Of a stretch of 64,000 nucleotides of DNA, positions 47,596-57,555 are shown piece after piece. How positions within the stretch are numbered: position 1 is the first letter of the stretch; each line of letters starts with the position of its first letter. Source of the stretch: Paraburkholderia kirstenboschensis (GTDB taxonomy: Bacteria > Pseudomonadota > Gammaproteobacteria > Burkholderiales > Burkholderiaceae). Both the position numbers and the translations under genes were made by a program. The stretch lies in assembly GCF_904848585.1 (NCBI RefSeq), contig NZ_CAJHCR010000022.1, positions 1-64,000 of the forward strand, in the 5' to 3' direction. The notes under the pieces are model-generated. The model had not been told where the DNA came from, did not search any database, and saw only the letters and a list, made by a program, of their open reading frames with translations.

Positions 47596-48714
47596 ATGCG
47601 TTCCGTCATCGCAGATTCACGGCGATTGGTAGTGAAAGTCGGCTCGAGCCTCGTCACGAATGACGGGCGCGGCCTCGATCATGCTGCGATCGGCCGCTGG
47701 GCTGCGCAGATTGCCGCATTGCGTGCGCAGGGCAAGGAAGTGGTGCTGGTAAGCTCGGGCGCCATCGCCGAAGGAATGCAGCGGCTTGGTTGGACCAGGC
47801 GCCCGCGCGAAATCGACGAATTGCAGGCGGCCGCGGCCGTCGGACAAATGGGCCTCGCGCAGGTCTACGAAAGCCGCTTTGCCGAGCATTCGATCCAGAC
47901 CGCGCAGATCCTGCTGACTCACGCAGACCTGGCCGACCGCGAGCGCTATCTGAACGCGCGTTCCACGTTGCTGACGCTGCTGCGGCTTGGCGTGGTGCCA
48001 ATCATCAACGAGAACGACACGGTCGTCACCGACGAAATCAAGTTCGGCGATAACGACACGCTGGGCGCACTGGTCGCCAACCTCATTGAGGGCGACGCGC
48101 TCATCATCCTCACTGATCAGCAAGGGCTTTTCACCGCCGATCCCCGGAAGGACCCGAACGCCACGCTCGTTCAGCAGGCAGACGCCGGCGCGCCGGACCT
48201 CGAAGCCATGGCCGGCGGCGCCGGTTCGAGCCTCGGGCGCGGCGGCATGCTCACCAAGATTCTCGCCGCCAAGCGCGCCGCTCATAGCGGCGCGAACACG
48301 GTGATCGCGAGCGGGCGCGAAGCAGACGTGCTGTCGCGGCTCGCTTCGGGAGAGGCGATCGGCACGCAGTTGATCGCACGCACCGCGCGCATGGCGGCGC
48401 GCAAGCAATGGATGGCCGATCACTTGCAGGTGCGCGGCCACGTCGTGATCGACGACGGAGCCGTGGAGAAGCTGACGGCAGGCGGCAAGAGCTTGCTGCC
48501 CATCGGAATTGTCGGCGTGCAGGGCGCGTTTGCTCGCGGCGAGGTGATCGCGTGCCTCAATGCAGCTGGCCGGGAAGTGGCGCGCGGCCTCACCAACTAC
48601 AGCAGTGCAGAGACAAAGCTGATCCAGCGGCGTCCGAGCGGCGAGATCGAATCGGTGCTGGGCTATATGCTGGAGCCCGAACTGATTCATCGCGACAACC
48701 TGGTGCTCGTTTGA
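47596..48714 (+). CDS. proB: glutamate 5-kinase ProB
   Basis: 372-residue amino-acid kinase that phosphorylates glutamate in the first step of proline synthesis; feedback inhibition by proline is usual. The kinase domain starts with RLVVKVGSSLV and contains VSSGAIAEG, NENDTV and the DQQGLFTADPR motif. The last ~95 residues form a PUA domain. The ATG at 47596, preceded by GGGAGG, is chosen. An upstream in-frame start would add 14 Arg-rich residues without family support. A terminator follows. Confidence 0.95.
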   Translation: MRSVIADSRRLVVKVGSSLVTNDGRGLDHAAIGRWAAQIAALRAQGKEVVLVSSGAIAEGMQRLGWTRRPREIDELQAAAAVGQMGLAQVYESRFAEHSIQTAQILLTHADLADRERYLNARSTLLTLLRLGVVPIINENDTVVTDEIKFGDNDTLGALVANLIEGDALIILTDQQGLFTADPRKDPNATLVQQADAGAPDLEAMAGGAGSSLGRGGMLTKILAAKRAAHSGANTVIASGREADVLSRLASGEAIGTQLIARTARMAARKQWMADHLQVRGHVVIDDGAVEKLTAGGKSLLPIGIVGVQGAFARGEVIACLNAAGREVARGLTNYSSAETKLIQRRPSGEIESVLGYMLEPELIHRDNLVLV

Positions 48715-48742
48715 GTGACCAACCGGCTCACGCGCAACATGT

Positions 48743-48781
48743 AAAAAAGCCGTTCCAGCGAATGCAGGAACGGCTTTTTTT
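48743..48781 (+). terminator. terminator after proB
   Basis: An AAAAAAGCCGTTCC arm pairs with GGAACGGCTTTTTT across a short loop (48743-48756 with 48767-48780), followed by T. The A-rich 5' side would also serve the minus-strand CNP1 gene that ends at 48802. Confidence 0.9.
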
Positions 48782-48801
48782 CTGGGTGCGTCGGCGAAGC
48801 G

Positions 48802-49359
48802 TCAGTGAACCAACGAAGTCGCCGTGCGCTTATAGCGGATGTTATCCACAATCGTTTTTGCGCTCCCCGTAGGGATCTTGTTGGCGCACAAATAATCCTG
48901 ATACAGCACCGCGTGATACGCGTTCAGCGCGCCATTCTCGATACGCGTGAAGTCGTTCGCGACTGTCTTGTCCCAGCCGTCGTGATCCGCGTTCAGACCG
49001 GCATACAGGCGCCATTCATAGGTGTCGCAGCGGATGCCTTCGTAGTTCACGTTGCGGGCGCCACTCGGGCTCGTCACGACCACGGTATAGCGCACGACGC
49101 CGTCTGAGCCGACAGTCAGCGAGTTCTGGTCGATCGCGAAATGCAGCGGCGTATTGCCTGACACCTCGAAGGGCAGCAGGTTCGAGTCCTGCGGCAGCGG
49201 CGGCAAGGTCTCGACCTTGTTTTCGACCCAGTTACTCGGCCGGTCCAGCAGATAGGCAAAGGCGCTGTCGTCCTTGTTGGTGGGTTTGCCGGCGCTCGAA
49301 CAACCAGCCAGCAGGGCGCCGGTGGCGACGCACGCCACGACGAGAGCAAGTGCTTTCAA
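48802..49359 (-). CDS. CNP1-like family lipoprotein, TTG start
   Basis: 185-residue predicted lipoprotein of the CNP1-like family (named after a neisserial cryptic protein); function not known. The start is a TTG at 49359 with an AGGAAA Shine-Dalgarno. It gives a lipoprotein signal peptide (KALALVVACVATGALLAGC) whose lipobox LAGC places the lipidated Cys near residue 18. The family-typical body follows (YEGIRCDTYEWRLYAG, then YQDYLCANKIPTG). No ATG or GTG fits. A rppH terminator hairpin stands immediately upstream of the Shine-Dalgarno, so expression may be controlled by read-through. Confidence 0.85.
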   Translation of the reverse strand: MKALALVVACVATGALLAGCSSAGKPTNKDDSAFAYLLDRPSNWVENKVETLPPLPQDSNLLPFEVSGNTPLHFAIDQNSLTVGSDGVVRYTVVVTSPSGARNVNYEGIRCDTYEWRLYAGLNADHDGWDKTVANDFTRIENGALNAYHAVLYQDYLCANKIPTGSAKTIVDNIRYKRTATSLVH

Positions 49360-49372
49360 TATGGTTTCCTCG

Positions 49373-49406
49373 AAAAAGCGGGCGCGGCTTGAGAAGCCGC
49401 GCCCGC
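49373..49406 (-). terminator. terminator of rppH, abutting the CNP1 gene Shine-Dalgarno
   Basis: On the minus strand a perfect 13-bp stem (GCGGGCGCGGCTT with AAGCCGCGCCCGC, 49378-49390 and 49394-49406) with a 3-nt loop runs into TTTTT (49373-49377). The CNP1 Shine-Dalgarno begins only 3 bases further on. Confidence 0.85.
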
Positions 49407-49445
49407 ATAGGCGACATAGGCGACGTAGACGGCCGCGCAGAATGG

Positions 49446-50189
49446 TCAGTTGCGCACGCCTTGATGACGGAACATCGAACCCGCAGTCTCGCGAGCCGAG
49501 TCTTCGTCGAGTTCCGATACGGTGCCGGCCTCGTTCCCCGAGCCGGCAGTTTCGCCGCAATCGGACACGCTTGTCGTGTGAACCGAAGTTTCGATTCTGA
49601 CGGACGTTACCGTGGTCACCGTCATTACCGTGGAATCCGGCGGACTTTCCATTGACGACGCTATCCGGGGATAGCGCGGCCCATGGTGCCCGCCAGGTTT
49701 TTCCGCACGCGGCGCAGTGCGGCGCATGAAACGGGATAGCTCCGTCAGCGCCAACTGATATACATCCCGCTTGAACTCGATCACACAGTCGAGCGGTACC
49801 CAATACTCGTTCCAGCGCCAGGCGTCGAACTCCGGGTGGTCAGTGGCGCGCAAGCAGATGTCGCAGTCGCGCCCCACCATTCGGAGCAAGAACCAGATTT
49901 GTTTCTGGCCGCGGTAGTGACCGCGTACCTCGCGCTTGATGAACTTGTCAGGCACCTCGTAACGCAACCAGTCGCGTGTGCGACCGATCACCTTGACGTG
50001 CTCCGGAAGCAGGCCGGTTTCTTCGTGTAACTCCCGATACATCGCTTGCACGGGGGTCTCTCCGTACTTGATGCCCCCTTGCGGAAACTGCCAGGAATGT
50101 TCACGGAGCCGTTTGCCCCAAAACACCTCGTTGTGCGCGTTCAAGAGGATGATGCCGACGTTCGGGCGAAAGCCTTCACGATCCAGCAT
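49446..50189 (-). CDS. rppH: RNA pyrophosphohydrolase RppH
   Basis: 247-residue Nudix hydrolase that removes 5' pyrophosphate from mRNA to start decay. The Nudix box GGIKYGETPVQAMYREL-HEETGL spans residues 38-60 and is complete. The FRPNVGIILLNAHNEVFWGKR start is diagnostic. After ~165 residues comes a Thr/Val/Ser-rich low-complexity tail (TVMTVTTVTSVRIETSVHTT) absent from the 176-residue E. coli enzyme. The ATG at 50189 is chosen by homology. A TATAAT on the minus strand (50223-50228) is a likely -10. proS reads divergently. Confidence 0.93.
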   Translation of the reverse strand: MLDREGFRPNVGIILLNAHNEVFWGKRLREHSWQFPQGGIKYGETPVQAMYRELHEETGLLPEHVKVIGRTRDWLRYEVPDKFIKREVRGHYRGQKQIWFLLRMVGRDCDICLRATDHPEFDAWRWNEYWVPLDCVIEFKRDVYQLALTELSRFMRRTAPRAEKPGGHHGPRYPRIASSMESPPDSTVMTVTTVTSVRIETSVHTTSVSDCGETAGSGNEAGTVSELDEDSARETAGSMFRHQGVRN

Positions 50190-50487
50190 ACAACCACCTT
50201 CGAATCCTTTAAAATTGCTTTGATTATAAACAGATAACGGACCCGACGCACCGATTCGCACCAGATTGGAACGATTCGCCGCAAAAGGCCTGCTTTGCGG
50301 TAGCCTGTCCGTCTTCCCGTGCCTCATCCCTTGTGCAAAAGACTTGCGCGGCGGCTTTGGCGCCCCGGCGGCGGCCCTTGCGCCGGAATGGCGCAACCGG
50401 GCGGGCCCGGCGACGCAGCCGTATCGATTTCCCCGTTTTCACCCTTTCGGGCGGTCCCTCCGGAGCCGCCGCTTTTGGAAAATCTGA

Positions 50488-52224
<1,737 letters not shown>

Positions 52225-52236
52225 GCGGGGCGGACG

Positions 52237-52836
52237 GTGGAGTACACCTTCCTGTCCGCGACCGTGCTGCTGATCCTGATCACTGACCCGCTCGGCAACA
52301 TTCCGCTCTTCATCAGTTGTCTGCGCGGTGTGTCGCCGAAGCGGCGCACCGCAGTGATTCTGCGAGAGGTCGCGATCGCGTTTGCGATCCTGCTGGTATT
52401 CATGGTGGTCGGCGACGCATTTTTGCGCATGATGAGTCTCACCGACCAGTCGTTGCGCATCGGCGGCGGCATTGTGTTGTTTCTGATTGCGCTGCGCATG
52501 GTGTTCCCGCATCCGGACGGCCCTTTCGGCGGCGACGTGCGCGGCGGCGAGCCGCTGATCGTGCCGCTTGCCATTCCGGCGCTGGCAGGGCCGTCGGCGC
52601 TGGCAACCGTGATGCTGCTGACGTCGCAGGCGCCTGGCAAGATGTTCGAGTGGATCGGCGCGCTGACCGTCACCATGATCGTCTGCGCAGTCGTGCTGAT
52701 GCTGGCCGAGCGTATTCAGGCGTGGCTCGGCGAGCGAACCATGATGGCATTCGAGCGGCTAATGGGACTCGTGCTGGTGGCGATCTCAGTGGAGATGATG
52801 CTTGGCGGTATCCGCGCGTTTGTGCATCAACTCTGA
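52237..52836 (+). CDS. MarC-family inner-membrane protein
   Basis: 199-residue membrane protein with six hydrophobic helices. It matches the MarC/YhgN family (DPLGNIPLFISCLRGVSPKRR near the start, AIPALAGPSALATVMLL in the middle). The family has no settled function; its old link to multiple antibiotic resistance was not confirmed. The start is GTG at 52237, 12 bp after proS, so it is probably cotranscribed with proS. Confidence 0.85.
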   Translation: MEYTFLSATVLLILITDPLGNIPLFISCLRGVSPKRRTAVILREVAIAFAILLVFMVVGDAFLRMMSLTDQSLRIGGGIVLFLIALRMVFPHPDGPFGGDVRGGEPLIVPLAIPALAGPSALATVMLLTSQAPGKMFEWIGALTVTMIVCAVVLMLAERIQAWLGERTMMAFERLMGLVLVAISVEMMLGGIRAFVHQL

Positions 52837-52935
52837 GTGACGCGCGCTGTCGATCGGAGCGGCAATCGGCGACGCCGGGCGGATCTCCGAGCCGAACTCA
52901 GCTGAGTGAACCCCGCAAGCAATGTTTGACGCAAC

Positions 52936-52964
52936 AAAAAGCGGCCCAGCGGGCCGCTTTTTTT
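52936..52964. terminator. bidirectional terminator between the marC-like gene and hpt
   Basis: GCGGCCC (52941-52947) and GGGCCGC (52951-52957) form the stem, with AAAAA before and TTTTTTT after. It can terminate both converging genes. Confidence 0.88.
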
Positions 52965-53015
52965 ATCTCGTCATTTTCGCGCCGCGCAAGACAACGCGGC
53001 GACTAATCAGGCAAG

Positions 53016-53567
53016 TCAAGCGCCTTCAGTCAATGCGCGAATAGTCGGCAGGTTGCGCCAGTAGCCTTTAGCATCCATGCCGCAGCCGAAAACATAGCGG
53101 TCCGGCACTTCGAAGCCGCAGTAATCGGGGCGCAGCGGCTTGGCTTTTGGGATGATCTTTTCGCACAGCACGGCGCTCAGGAAGCGCTTTGCGCCCATCG
53201 CGAGAATGCGGTCGCGGATCGCGGCCATCGTCTCGCCTTCATCGAGAATGTCGTCGAGCACCAGCACCACGCGATCCTTCACCGACTCAGCCGGCGCCAC
53301 GCGCCATTGCATCTCGTTGCCGCCCTTGGTGGTGTTGCGGTAGCGCGTGAGATGGATGTAGTCGAACTCGAGCGGGAAATCGAGGTGCGGCAACAGCATG
53401 CCTGTGAAGACCGCGGCGCCGCCCATCACCGACAGCACGAGCGGAAAGTCCTCGCTCATTTCGTTGCGGATGGCGGTAGCCATGCCGCTGATCGACGCGT
53501 TGACCTCGTCGGCCGAAACGATTTCTTCGGAGTGGCTAAAAATGTGGAGAGCTTCTTCGCGGTTCAT
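53016..53567 (-). CDS. hpt: hypoxanthine-guanine phosphoribosyltransferase
   Basis: 183-residue purine-salvage enzyme that makes IMP or GMP from hypoxanthine or guanine and PRPP. The PRPP-binding loop VVLVLDDILDEGETMAAI is present at ~100-118, and the VMGGAAVFTGMLL loop and the C-terminal DYCGFEVPDRYVFGCGMD region match type I phosphoribosyltransferases of the HPT branch. It is convergent with the marC-like gene. Exact base preference is unknown. Confidence 0.9.
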   Translation of the reverse strand: MNREEALHIFSHSEEIVSADEVNASISGMATAIRNEMSEDFPLVLSVMGGAAVFTGMLLPHLDFPLEFDYIHLTRYRNTTKGGNEMQWRVAPAESVKDRVVLVLDDILDEGETMAAIRDRILAMGAKRFLSAVLCEKIIPKAKPLRPDYCGFEVPDRYVFGCGMDAKGYWRNLPTIRALTEGA

Positions 53568-53687
53568 GACGTCTGACGGGCGGTAACTGTATACATAGTG
53601 TGAGTGAGAACGCCCCGAAGGAAGTTCCCATGGTGACGGTGGCCGCCGGTCGGGTCAGCAACCCGCGCGCCGCCGTCTTGCTAAAGC

Positions 53688-55055
53688 TTAGCGCATGCCG
53701 GGCATCATGCCCTTCATGCCGCGCATCATCTTTTGCAGATTGCCGCCCTTCAACTTCTTCATCATGGTGCGCATCTGATCGTACTGGTTCAGCATGCGGT
53801 TGACTTCCTGCACCTGCACGCCCGCGCCCGCGGCGATGCGGCGCTTGCGCGTGGCCTTGATGAGATCCGGCTTGGCGCGCTCGAGCGGCGTCATGGAATT
53901 GATGATGCCTTCCATGCGGCGCATCTGCTTTTCGGCCTGGCTCATGTCGGCGCCGGCGGCGGCCTGCTGGAATTGCGCGGGCAGCTTGTCCATCAGCGAC
54001 GAGAGACCGCCCATGCCCTTCATTTGCGTAAGTTGCGCGCGGAAATCATTGAGGTCGAAGTCGCCGCCTTTCTTGACCTTATCTGCGAGCTTCTGCGCGG
54101 CTTGAACGTCCACGCCGCGTTGCGCTTCCTCGACGAGAGCGAGAATGTCGCCCATGCCGAGAATCCGGTTCGCCATACGATCCGGGTAGAAGACTTCGAG
54201 GCCGTCGAGCTTTTCCGCGACGCCGACGAACTTGATCGGCTTGCCTGTGACGTGACGCACCGAGAGCGCCGCGCCACCGCGCGAGTCGCCGTCGAGCTTG
54301 GTGAGCACCACGCCGGTGAGCGGCAGCGCGTCGCTAAATGCTTTCGCGGTGTTGACCGCGTCCTGGCCGAGCATTGCGTCGACGACGAAGAGTGTTTCCG
54401 CCGGCTTCAAGGTGGTGTGCAGCGCGGTGATTTCCTGCATCATCGCTTCGTCGATACCCAGACGGCCGGCCGTGTCGACCAGCAGCACGTCGTGATAGTG
54501 ACGCTTGGCCCAGTCCACCGCGGCGCGCGCGATGTCGACCGGCTTCTGATCGGGTTCCGACGGGAAGAAGTCCGCGCCGACCTGCTCGGTGACCGTCTTC
54601 AACTGCGCGATAGCAGCGGGGCGATAGACGTCGCACGAAACAGTCAGAACCTTTTTCTTGTACTTCTCGCGCAGCAGCTTGGCGAGCTTGCCGACCGTGG
54701 TCGTTTTACCCGCGCCTTGCAGACCCGCCATCAGAATGACGGCCGGCGGCGTGACAGCGAGATTCAGCTCGGCGGCCTTGCCTTCGTAGTCGCCGCCAAT
54801 CACCGCGGTCAGCTCGCGCTGCACGACGCCGACGAGCGCCTGACCCGGCGACAGGCTGCTGATGACTTCCTCGCCGAGCGCCTTCTCTTTCACCTTCGAG
54901 ATGAACTCGCGCACGACGGGCAGCGCCACATCCGCCTCGAGCAGCGCCAGACGCACCTCGCGCAGCATTTCCTGGGTGTTCGCCTCGGTGAGCCGGGCTT
55001 CGCCGCGCAGCGTCTTGACGACGCGCGCCATCCGTTGAGTCAGATTGTCGAGCAT
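53688..55055 (-). CDS. ffh: signal recognition particle protein Ffh
   Basis: 455-residue SRP54 GTPase that delivers nascent membrane proteins to FtsY and SecYEG. The N domain helix bundle (1-95) and the G domain with P-loop GLQGAGKTTT (111-120), DTAGRLGID and TKLDGDSRGGAAL are intact. The methionine-rich M domain, which binds 4.5S RNA and signal peptides, ends in a run of Met/Gly/Lys (MMRGMKGMMPGMR). It is divergent from the CcsA-like gene, with 81 bp between. Confidence 0.97.
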   Translation of the reverse strand: MLDNLTQRMARVVKTLRGEARLTEANTQEMLREVRLALLEADVALPVVREFISKVKEKALGEEVISSLSPGQALVGVVQRELTAVIGGDYEGKAAELNLAVTPPAVILMAGLQGAGKTTTVGKLAKLLREKYKKKVLTVSCDVYRPAAIAQLKTVTEQVGADFFPSEPDQKPVDIARAAVDWAKRHYHDVLLVDTAGRLGIDEAMMQEITALHTTLKPAETLFVVDAMLGQDAVNTAKAFSDALPLTGVVLTKLDGDSRGGAALSVRHVTGKPIKFVGVAEKLDGLEVFYPDRMANRILGMGDILALVEEAQRGVDVQAAQKLADKVKKGGDFDLNDFRAQLTQMKGMGGLSSLMDKLPAQFQQAAAGADMSQAEKQMRRMEGIINSMTPLERAKPDLIKATRKRRIAAGAGVQVQEVNRMLNQYDQMRTMMKKLKGGNLQKMMRGMKGMMPGMR

Positions 55056-55136
55056 GGGGAGCGATGAACAGTGCGGCCCCGGCCGGGCGCGAAGTGGAAG
55101 ACGTCGCGGAGCAGGGGCCTAGTGTAAACTTCGAAT

Positions 55137-56090
55137 ATGGATATTGTACTGTATGCCCTCACTGCGCTCCTGTACGGCGGACTCGCCGTGGCCGGCTGGC
55201 GCTCGCACCGGCACGCCGGGTCGCGCCCCGTGCTGGAAAGCGTTCCGCCGATGCCGGCTGCCGCAACCACTGGCGCGAACACACAGACACAGTCCGGGTT
55301 CGCCGGCTCGGCGGCTTCGGGCATGAGTTCGTCGGGCCGCGCGTTGCTGTTCGTCGCGCTGCTCGCGCACGGCGTGCTGCTGCATACCACGATCTTCCCG
55401 CAGAACGCGATGGTGTTCGGCTTCGCGTTTGCGCTGTCCGCAATGTTCTGGCTCGGCGCCGGCATCTACTGGATAGAAAGCTTTTTCTTTCCGCTCGACG
55501 GACTGCGTCTGCTGGTGTTGCCGCTCGCCTGCGTCGCCTCGCTATTGCCGCTCGCGTTCAACGGCGTGCGGGTGCTGCCGTATTCGGCCGCGCCCATGTT
55601 CAAACTGCACTTCCTGATCGCCAACATCGCCTATGGTCTGTTCGCGATCGCGGCGCTGCACGCCATTCTGATGCTGCTCGTCGAGCGGCGTCTTCATGCA
55701 ATGCGCGGCGGCATCGCGCAGCGGAATGTGGCTGCGGCGGGCAACGGCTGGCTGTCCAGCTGGCTCGACACGCTGCCGCCGTTGCTCACACTCGAGAAGC
55801 TGCTGTTCCGTCTGATCGGCGCCGGTTTCGTGCTGCTCACGCTGACGCTCGTGTCGGGCATTCTGTTCAGCGAGCAACTGGTCGACCGCGCGCTGCGGCT
55901 CGATCACAAGACCGTGTTCGCGATCCTGTCGTGGGTAATGTTCGGCGCGCTTCTGACGGCGCGCAAGGTGTCCGGCTGGCGCGGCCGTGCTGCATTGCGC
56001 TGGGTGCTGGCGTCGTTCGTCGCGTTGCTGCTGGCGTACGTCGGCAGCCGTTTTGTTTTCGAGGTGCTGTTGCACCGTGCTGTAGTGTGA
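55137..56090 (+). CDS. CcsA/YpjD-type cytochrome c assembly-like membrane protein
   Basis: 317-residue polytopic protein with about eight hydrophobic helices, of the CcmC/CcsA-like cytochrome c assembly family often annotated YpjD next to ffh. An extra Ser/Thr/Ala-rich loop (~35-65) follows the first helix. The conserved LHTTIFPQN and KLHFLIANIAYGLFAI segments carry histidines that may ligand heme. E. coli YpjD has been linked to divalent-metal transport, so the heme role is not certain. Confidence 0.8.
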   Translation: MDIVLYALTALLYGGLAVAGWRSHRHAGSRPVLESVPPMPAAATTGANTQTQSGFAGSAASGMSSSGRALLFVALLAHGVLLHTTIFPQNAMVFGFAFALSAMFWLGAGIYWIESFFFPLDGLRLLVLPLACVASLLPLAFNGVRVLPYSAAPMFKLHFLIANIAYGLFAIAALHAILMLLVERRLHAMRGGIAQRNVAAAGNGWLSSWLDTLPPLLTLEKLLFRLIGAGFVLLTLTLVSGILFSEQLVDRALRLDHKTVFAILSWVMFGALLTARKVSGWRGRAALRWVLASFVALLLAYVGSRFVFEVLLHRAVV

Positions 56091-56099
56091 GCGTGCCCC

Positions 56100-56423
56100 A
56101 TGCGACAAATCTTTTTGCTCATCATGTTGTTCTTCGTCGGCCAGTGGCTCGTGAAGGCGCTGCGCCGTCATGACGCGCATACGGCACAACGTACTGGCGC
56201 CGGCGGCGCGCGAGGCGCATCGGGCGCAGCCAGTAATGGCAATGGCAATGGTGCCGCGCGTCCTGCAGAGCCGCCTCAACTCGCCGAGCCCATGATCCGT
56301 TGCGTCGAGTGCGGCGTGCATGCGCCGAAGAGCGACTCGGTGGTCGTTGCCGGGCAGCCGTTCTGCAGTGCCGCGCACGCGCAGCGGCACGGCGCGCGAC
56401 CCACGGGCCGCGACGCTCGATGA
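56100..56423 (+). CDS. PP0621-family small membrane protein
   Basis: 107-residue protein with one N-terminal hydrophobic helix (IFLLIMLFFVGQWLV) and a Gly/Ala/Asn-rich linker. A C-terminal metal-binding-like segment with CVECGVHAPKSD and a later Cys/His (PFCSAAHAQRH) matches the PP0621 family. Function unknown. The four C/H residues suggest zinc. It overlaps ampD by 4 bp (ATGA) and follows the CcsA-like gene by 9 bp. Confidence 0.8.
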   Translation: MRQIFLLIMLFFVGQWLVKALRRHDAHTAQRTGAGGARGASGAASNGNGNGAARPAEPPQLAEPMIRCVECGVHAPKSDSVVVAGQPFCSAAHAQRHGARPTGRDAR

Positions 56424-57016
56424 GCGTCGGGTTCGCCGTCGACGCAGACGGTTGGGTTGCACAAGCGCGCAAGCTGCCATCGCCGAATTTCGAAGCACGG
56501 CCGCAAGGCGCGGTGCCGACTCTGATCGTGGTTCACAACATCAGCCTGCCGCCCAACCAGTTTGGCGGCACGGCGATTGCCGAACTGTTTCTCAATACGC
56601 TCGATTGCGACACTCATCCTTATTACGACGCGCATCTGCGCGGCGTGCGCGTGTCCGCGCATTTCGTGATTCATCGCGACGGCGCGCTCGAGCAGTTCGT
56701 GTCGTGCAATGAGCGCGCATGGCACGCGGGCCCATCTAACTTTTTTGGCCGTGAGCGCTGCAATGATTTCTCGATCGGCATCGAACTGGAAGGCAGCGAC
56801 ACCACTCCTTTCGAGGCGGCGCAATACCACACGCTCGGCTCGCTCGTAAGTGCGCTGACGGCTCGCTATCCGATCGAGGCGCTTGCCGGGCACTCCGACA
56901 TAGCGCCCGGCCGCAAGACAGATCCAGGACCACATTTCGAGTGGCCGCGTCTGCAACGCGACACGTTGCTGGCGGATCGGTATTTCCCCTATCTCAAGTT
57001 TTCCAGAACGCCGTAA
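56420..57016 (+). CDS. ampD: 1,6-anhydro-MurNAc-L-alanine amidase AmpD
   Basis: 198-residue cytosolic zinc amidase of the N-acetylmuramoyl-L-alanine amidase_2 family. It removes peptide from anhydro-muropeptides and so limits AmpR-driven beta-lactamase induction. Zinc ligands by family pattern are His39 (VVHNISLPP), His158 (ALAGHSDIAPGRKTDPG) and Asp168. The start is the ATG at 56420 overlapping the previous stop. Upstream in-frame sequence belongs to that gene in another frame. Confidence 0.95.
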   Translation: MSVGFAVDADGWVAQARKLPSPNFEARPQGAVPTLIVVHNISLPPNQFGGTAIAELFLNTLDCDTHPYYDAHLRGVRVSAHFVIHRDGALEQFVSCNERAWHAGPSNFFGRERCNDFSIGIELEGSDTTPFEAAQYHTLGSLVSALTARYPIEALAGHSDIAPGRKTDPGPHFEWPRLQRDTLLADRYFPYLKFSRTP

Positions 57017-57047
57017 CGGCACTTTGCGCGACGTCGCGTGAGTGCCG
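57017..57047 (+). other. hairpin immediately after ampD
   Basis: CGGCACT (57017-57023) pairs with AGTGCCG (57041-57047) around a CGCGACGTCGCG palindrome. It begins directly after the ampD stop and has no T tract. It may be a factor-dependent terminator or a 3'-end stabiliser. Confidence 0.5.
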
Positions 57048-57134
57048 CAGAGCGAGGCTCTGCCTGCTTCTGCAGGCGGAGGGCATCGCGCCGCGCGGAC
57101 CAAAAGTCAAGACTTCAAAAGCAAATAAAAGCGT

Positions 57135-57199
57135 TTGACCTGTCTCGAATCTCCACTATACTTGGTGCCACAAATTCAGTTACGCACTAGATATTGTGT
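57135..57199 (+). promoter_or_regulatory. nrdA promoter with paired NrdR boxes
   Basis: TTGACC (57135-57140) and TATACT (57157-57162), spaced by 16 bp, make a good promoter. Two 16-bp sites resembling the NrdR box (ACAC-type half, WATATATW core, GTGT half) start at 57153 (11/16 matches by my count) and 57184 (GCACTAGATATTGTGT, near perfect). They are 31 bp apart, the known three-turn spacing for NrdR, and the first covers the -10. This is the expected NrdR control of class Ia ribonucleotide reductase. Confidence 0.75.
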
Positions 57200-57203
57200 G
57201 TCC

Positions 57204-57248
57204 TGTGTATAACTGTGTGAATAACCGAGTGCATAACTAAGTGCACAA
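57204..57248 (-). promoter_or_regulatory. array of four DnaA-box-like sites at 12-bp spacing
   Basis: On the minus strand TTATACACA (57204-57212) and TTATTCACA (57216-57224) are perfect matches to the DnaA box TTATNCACA. Two weaker copies follow in the same register at 57228-57236 (8/9) and 57240-57248 (7/9). The array lies just downstream of the nrdA promoter and NrdR boxes, in a ~540-bp leader. DnaA boxes are known upstream of E. coli nrdAB. The remaining 57249-57555 shows no gene. Confidence 0.7.
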
Positions 57249-57555
57249 GTCGCGGCGCCCCGCTCTCCGAGCACGGCGCCGCAAGCATTCCAGGCAGCGA
57301 AAAATAATTCCTGCAGCGCAGCCGGACCTGACCAGCCGGCGGCAATCATAAGCATCAGGAAAGGGGCTGAGAGTGATCGCGACATATACGACGAAGACCG
57401 TTTTCAATTCGAATCAGGCTTCATCGCAGTCGCATCCCGCCAGCCGCCCAGGCCGGTCTTTTTCCTGCACCTCCTCGCTTGCGCACGCGGCGGCGCAGCG
57501 TTCGTTTTAATCCGCGGCACTCGCCGCAACATTTCCAGGACCAGGAGCTTTGCAC

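Noticed and set aside
48802..49803. Longer N-terminus for the CNP1 gene (333 codons)
   Set aside because: The upstream part runs through the rppH terminator hairpin and antisense-like frame of rppH. The lipoprotein signal begins at the TTG.
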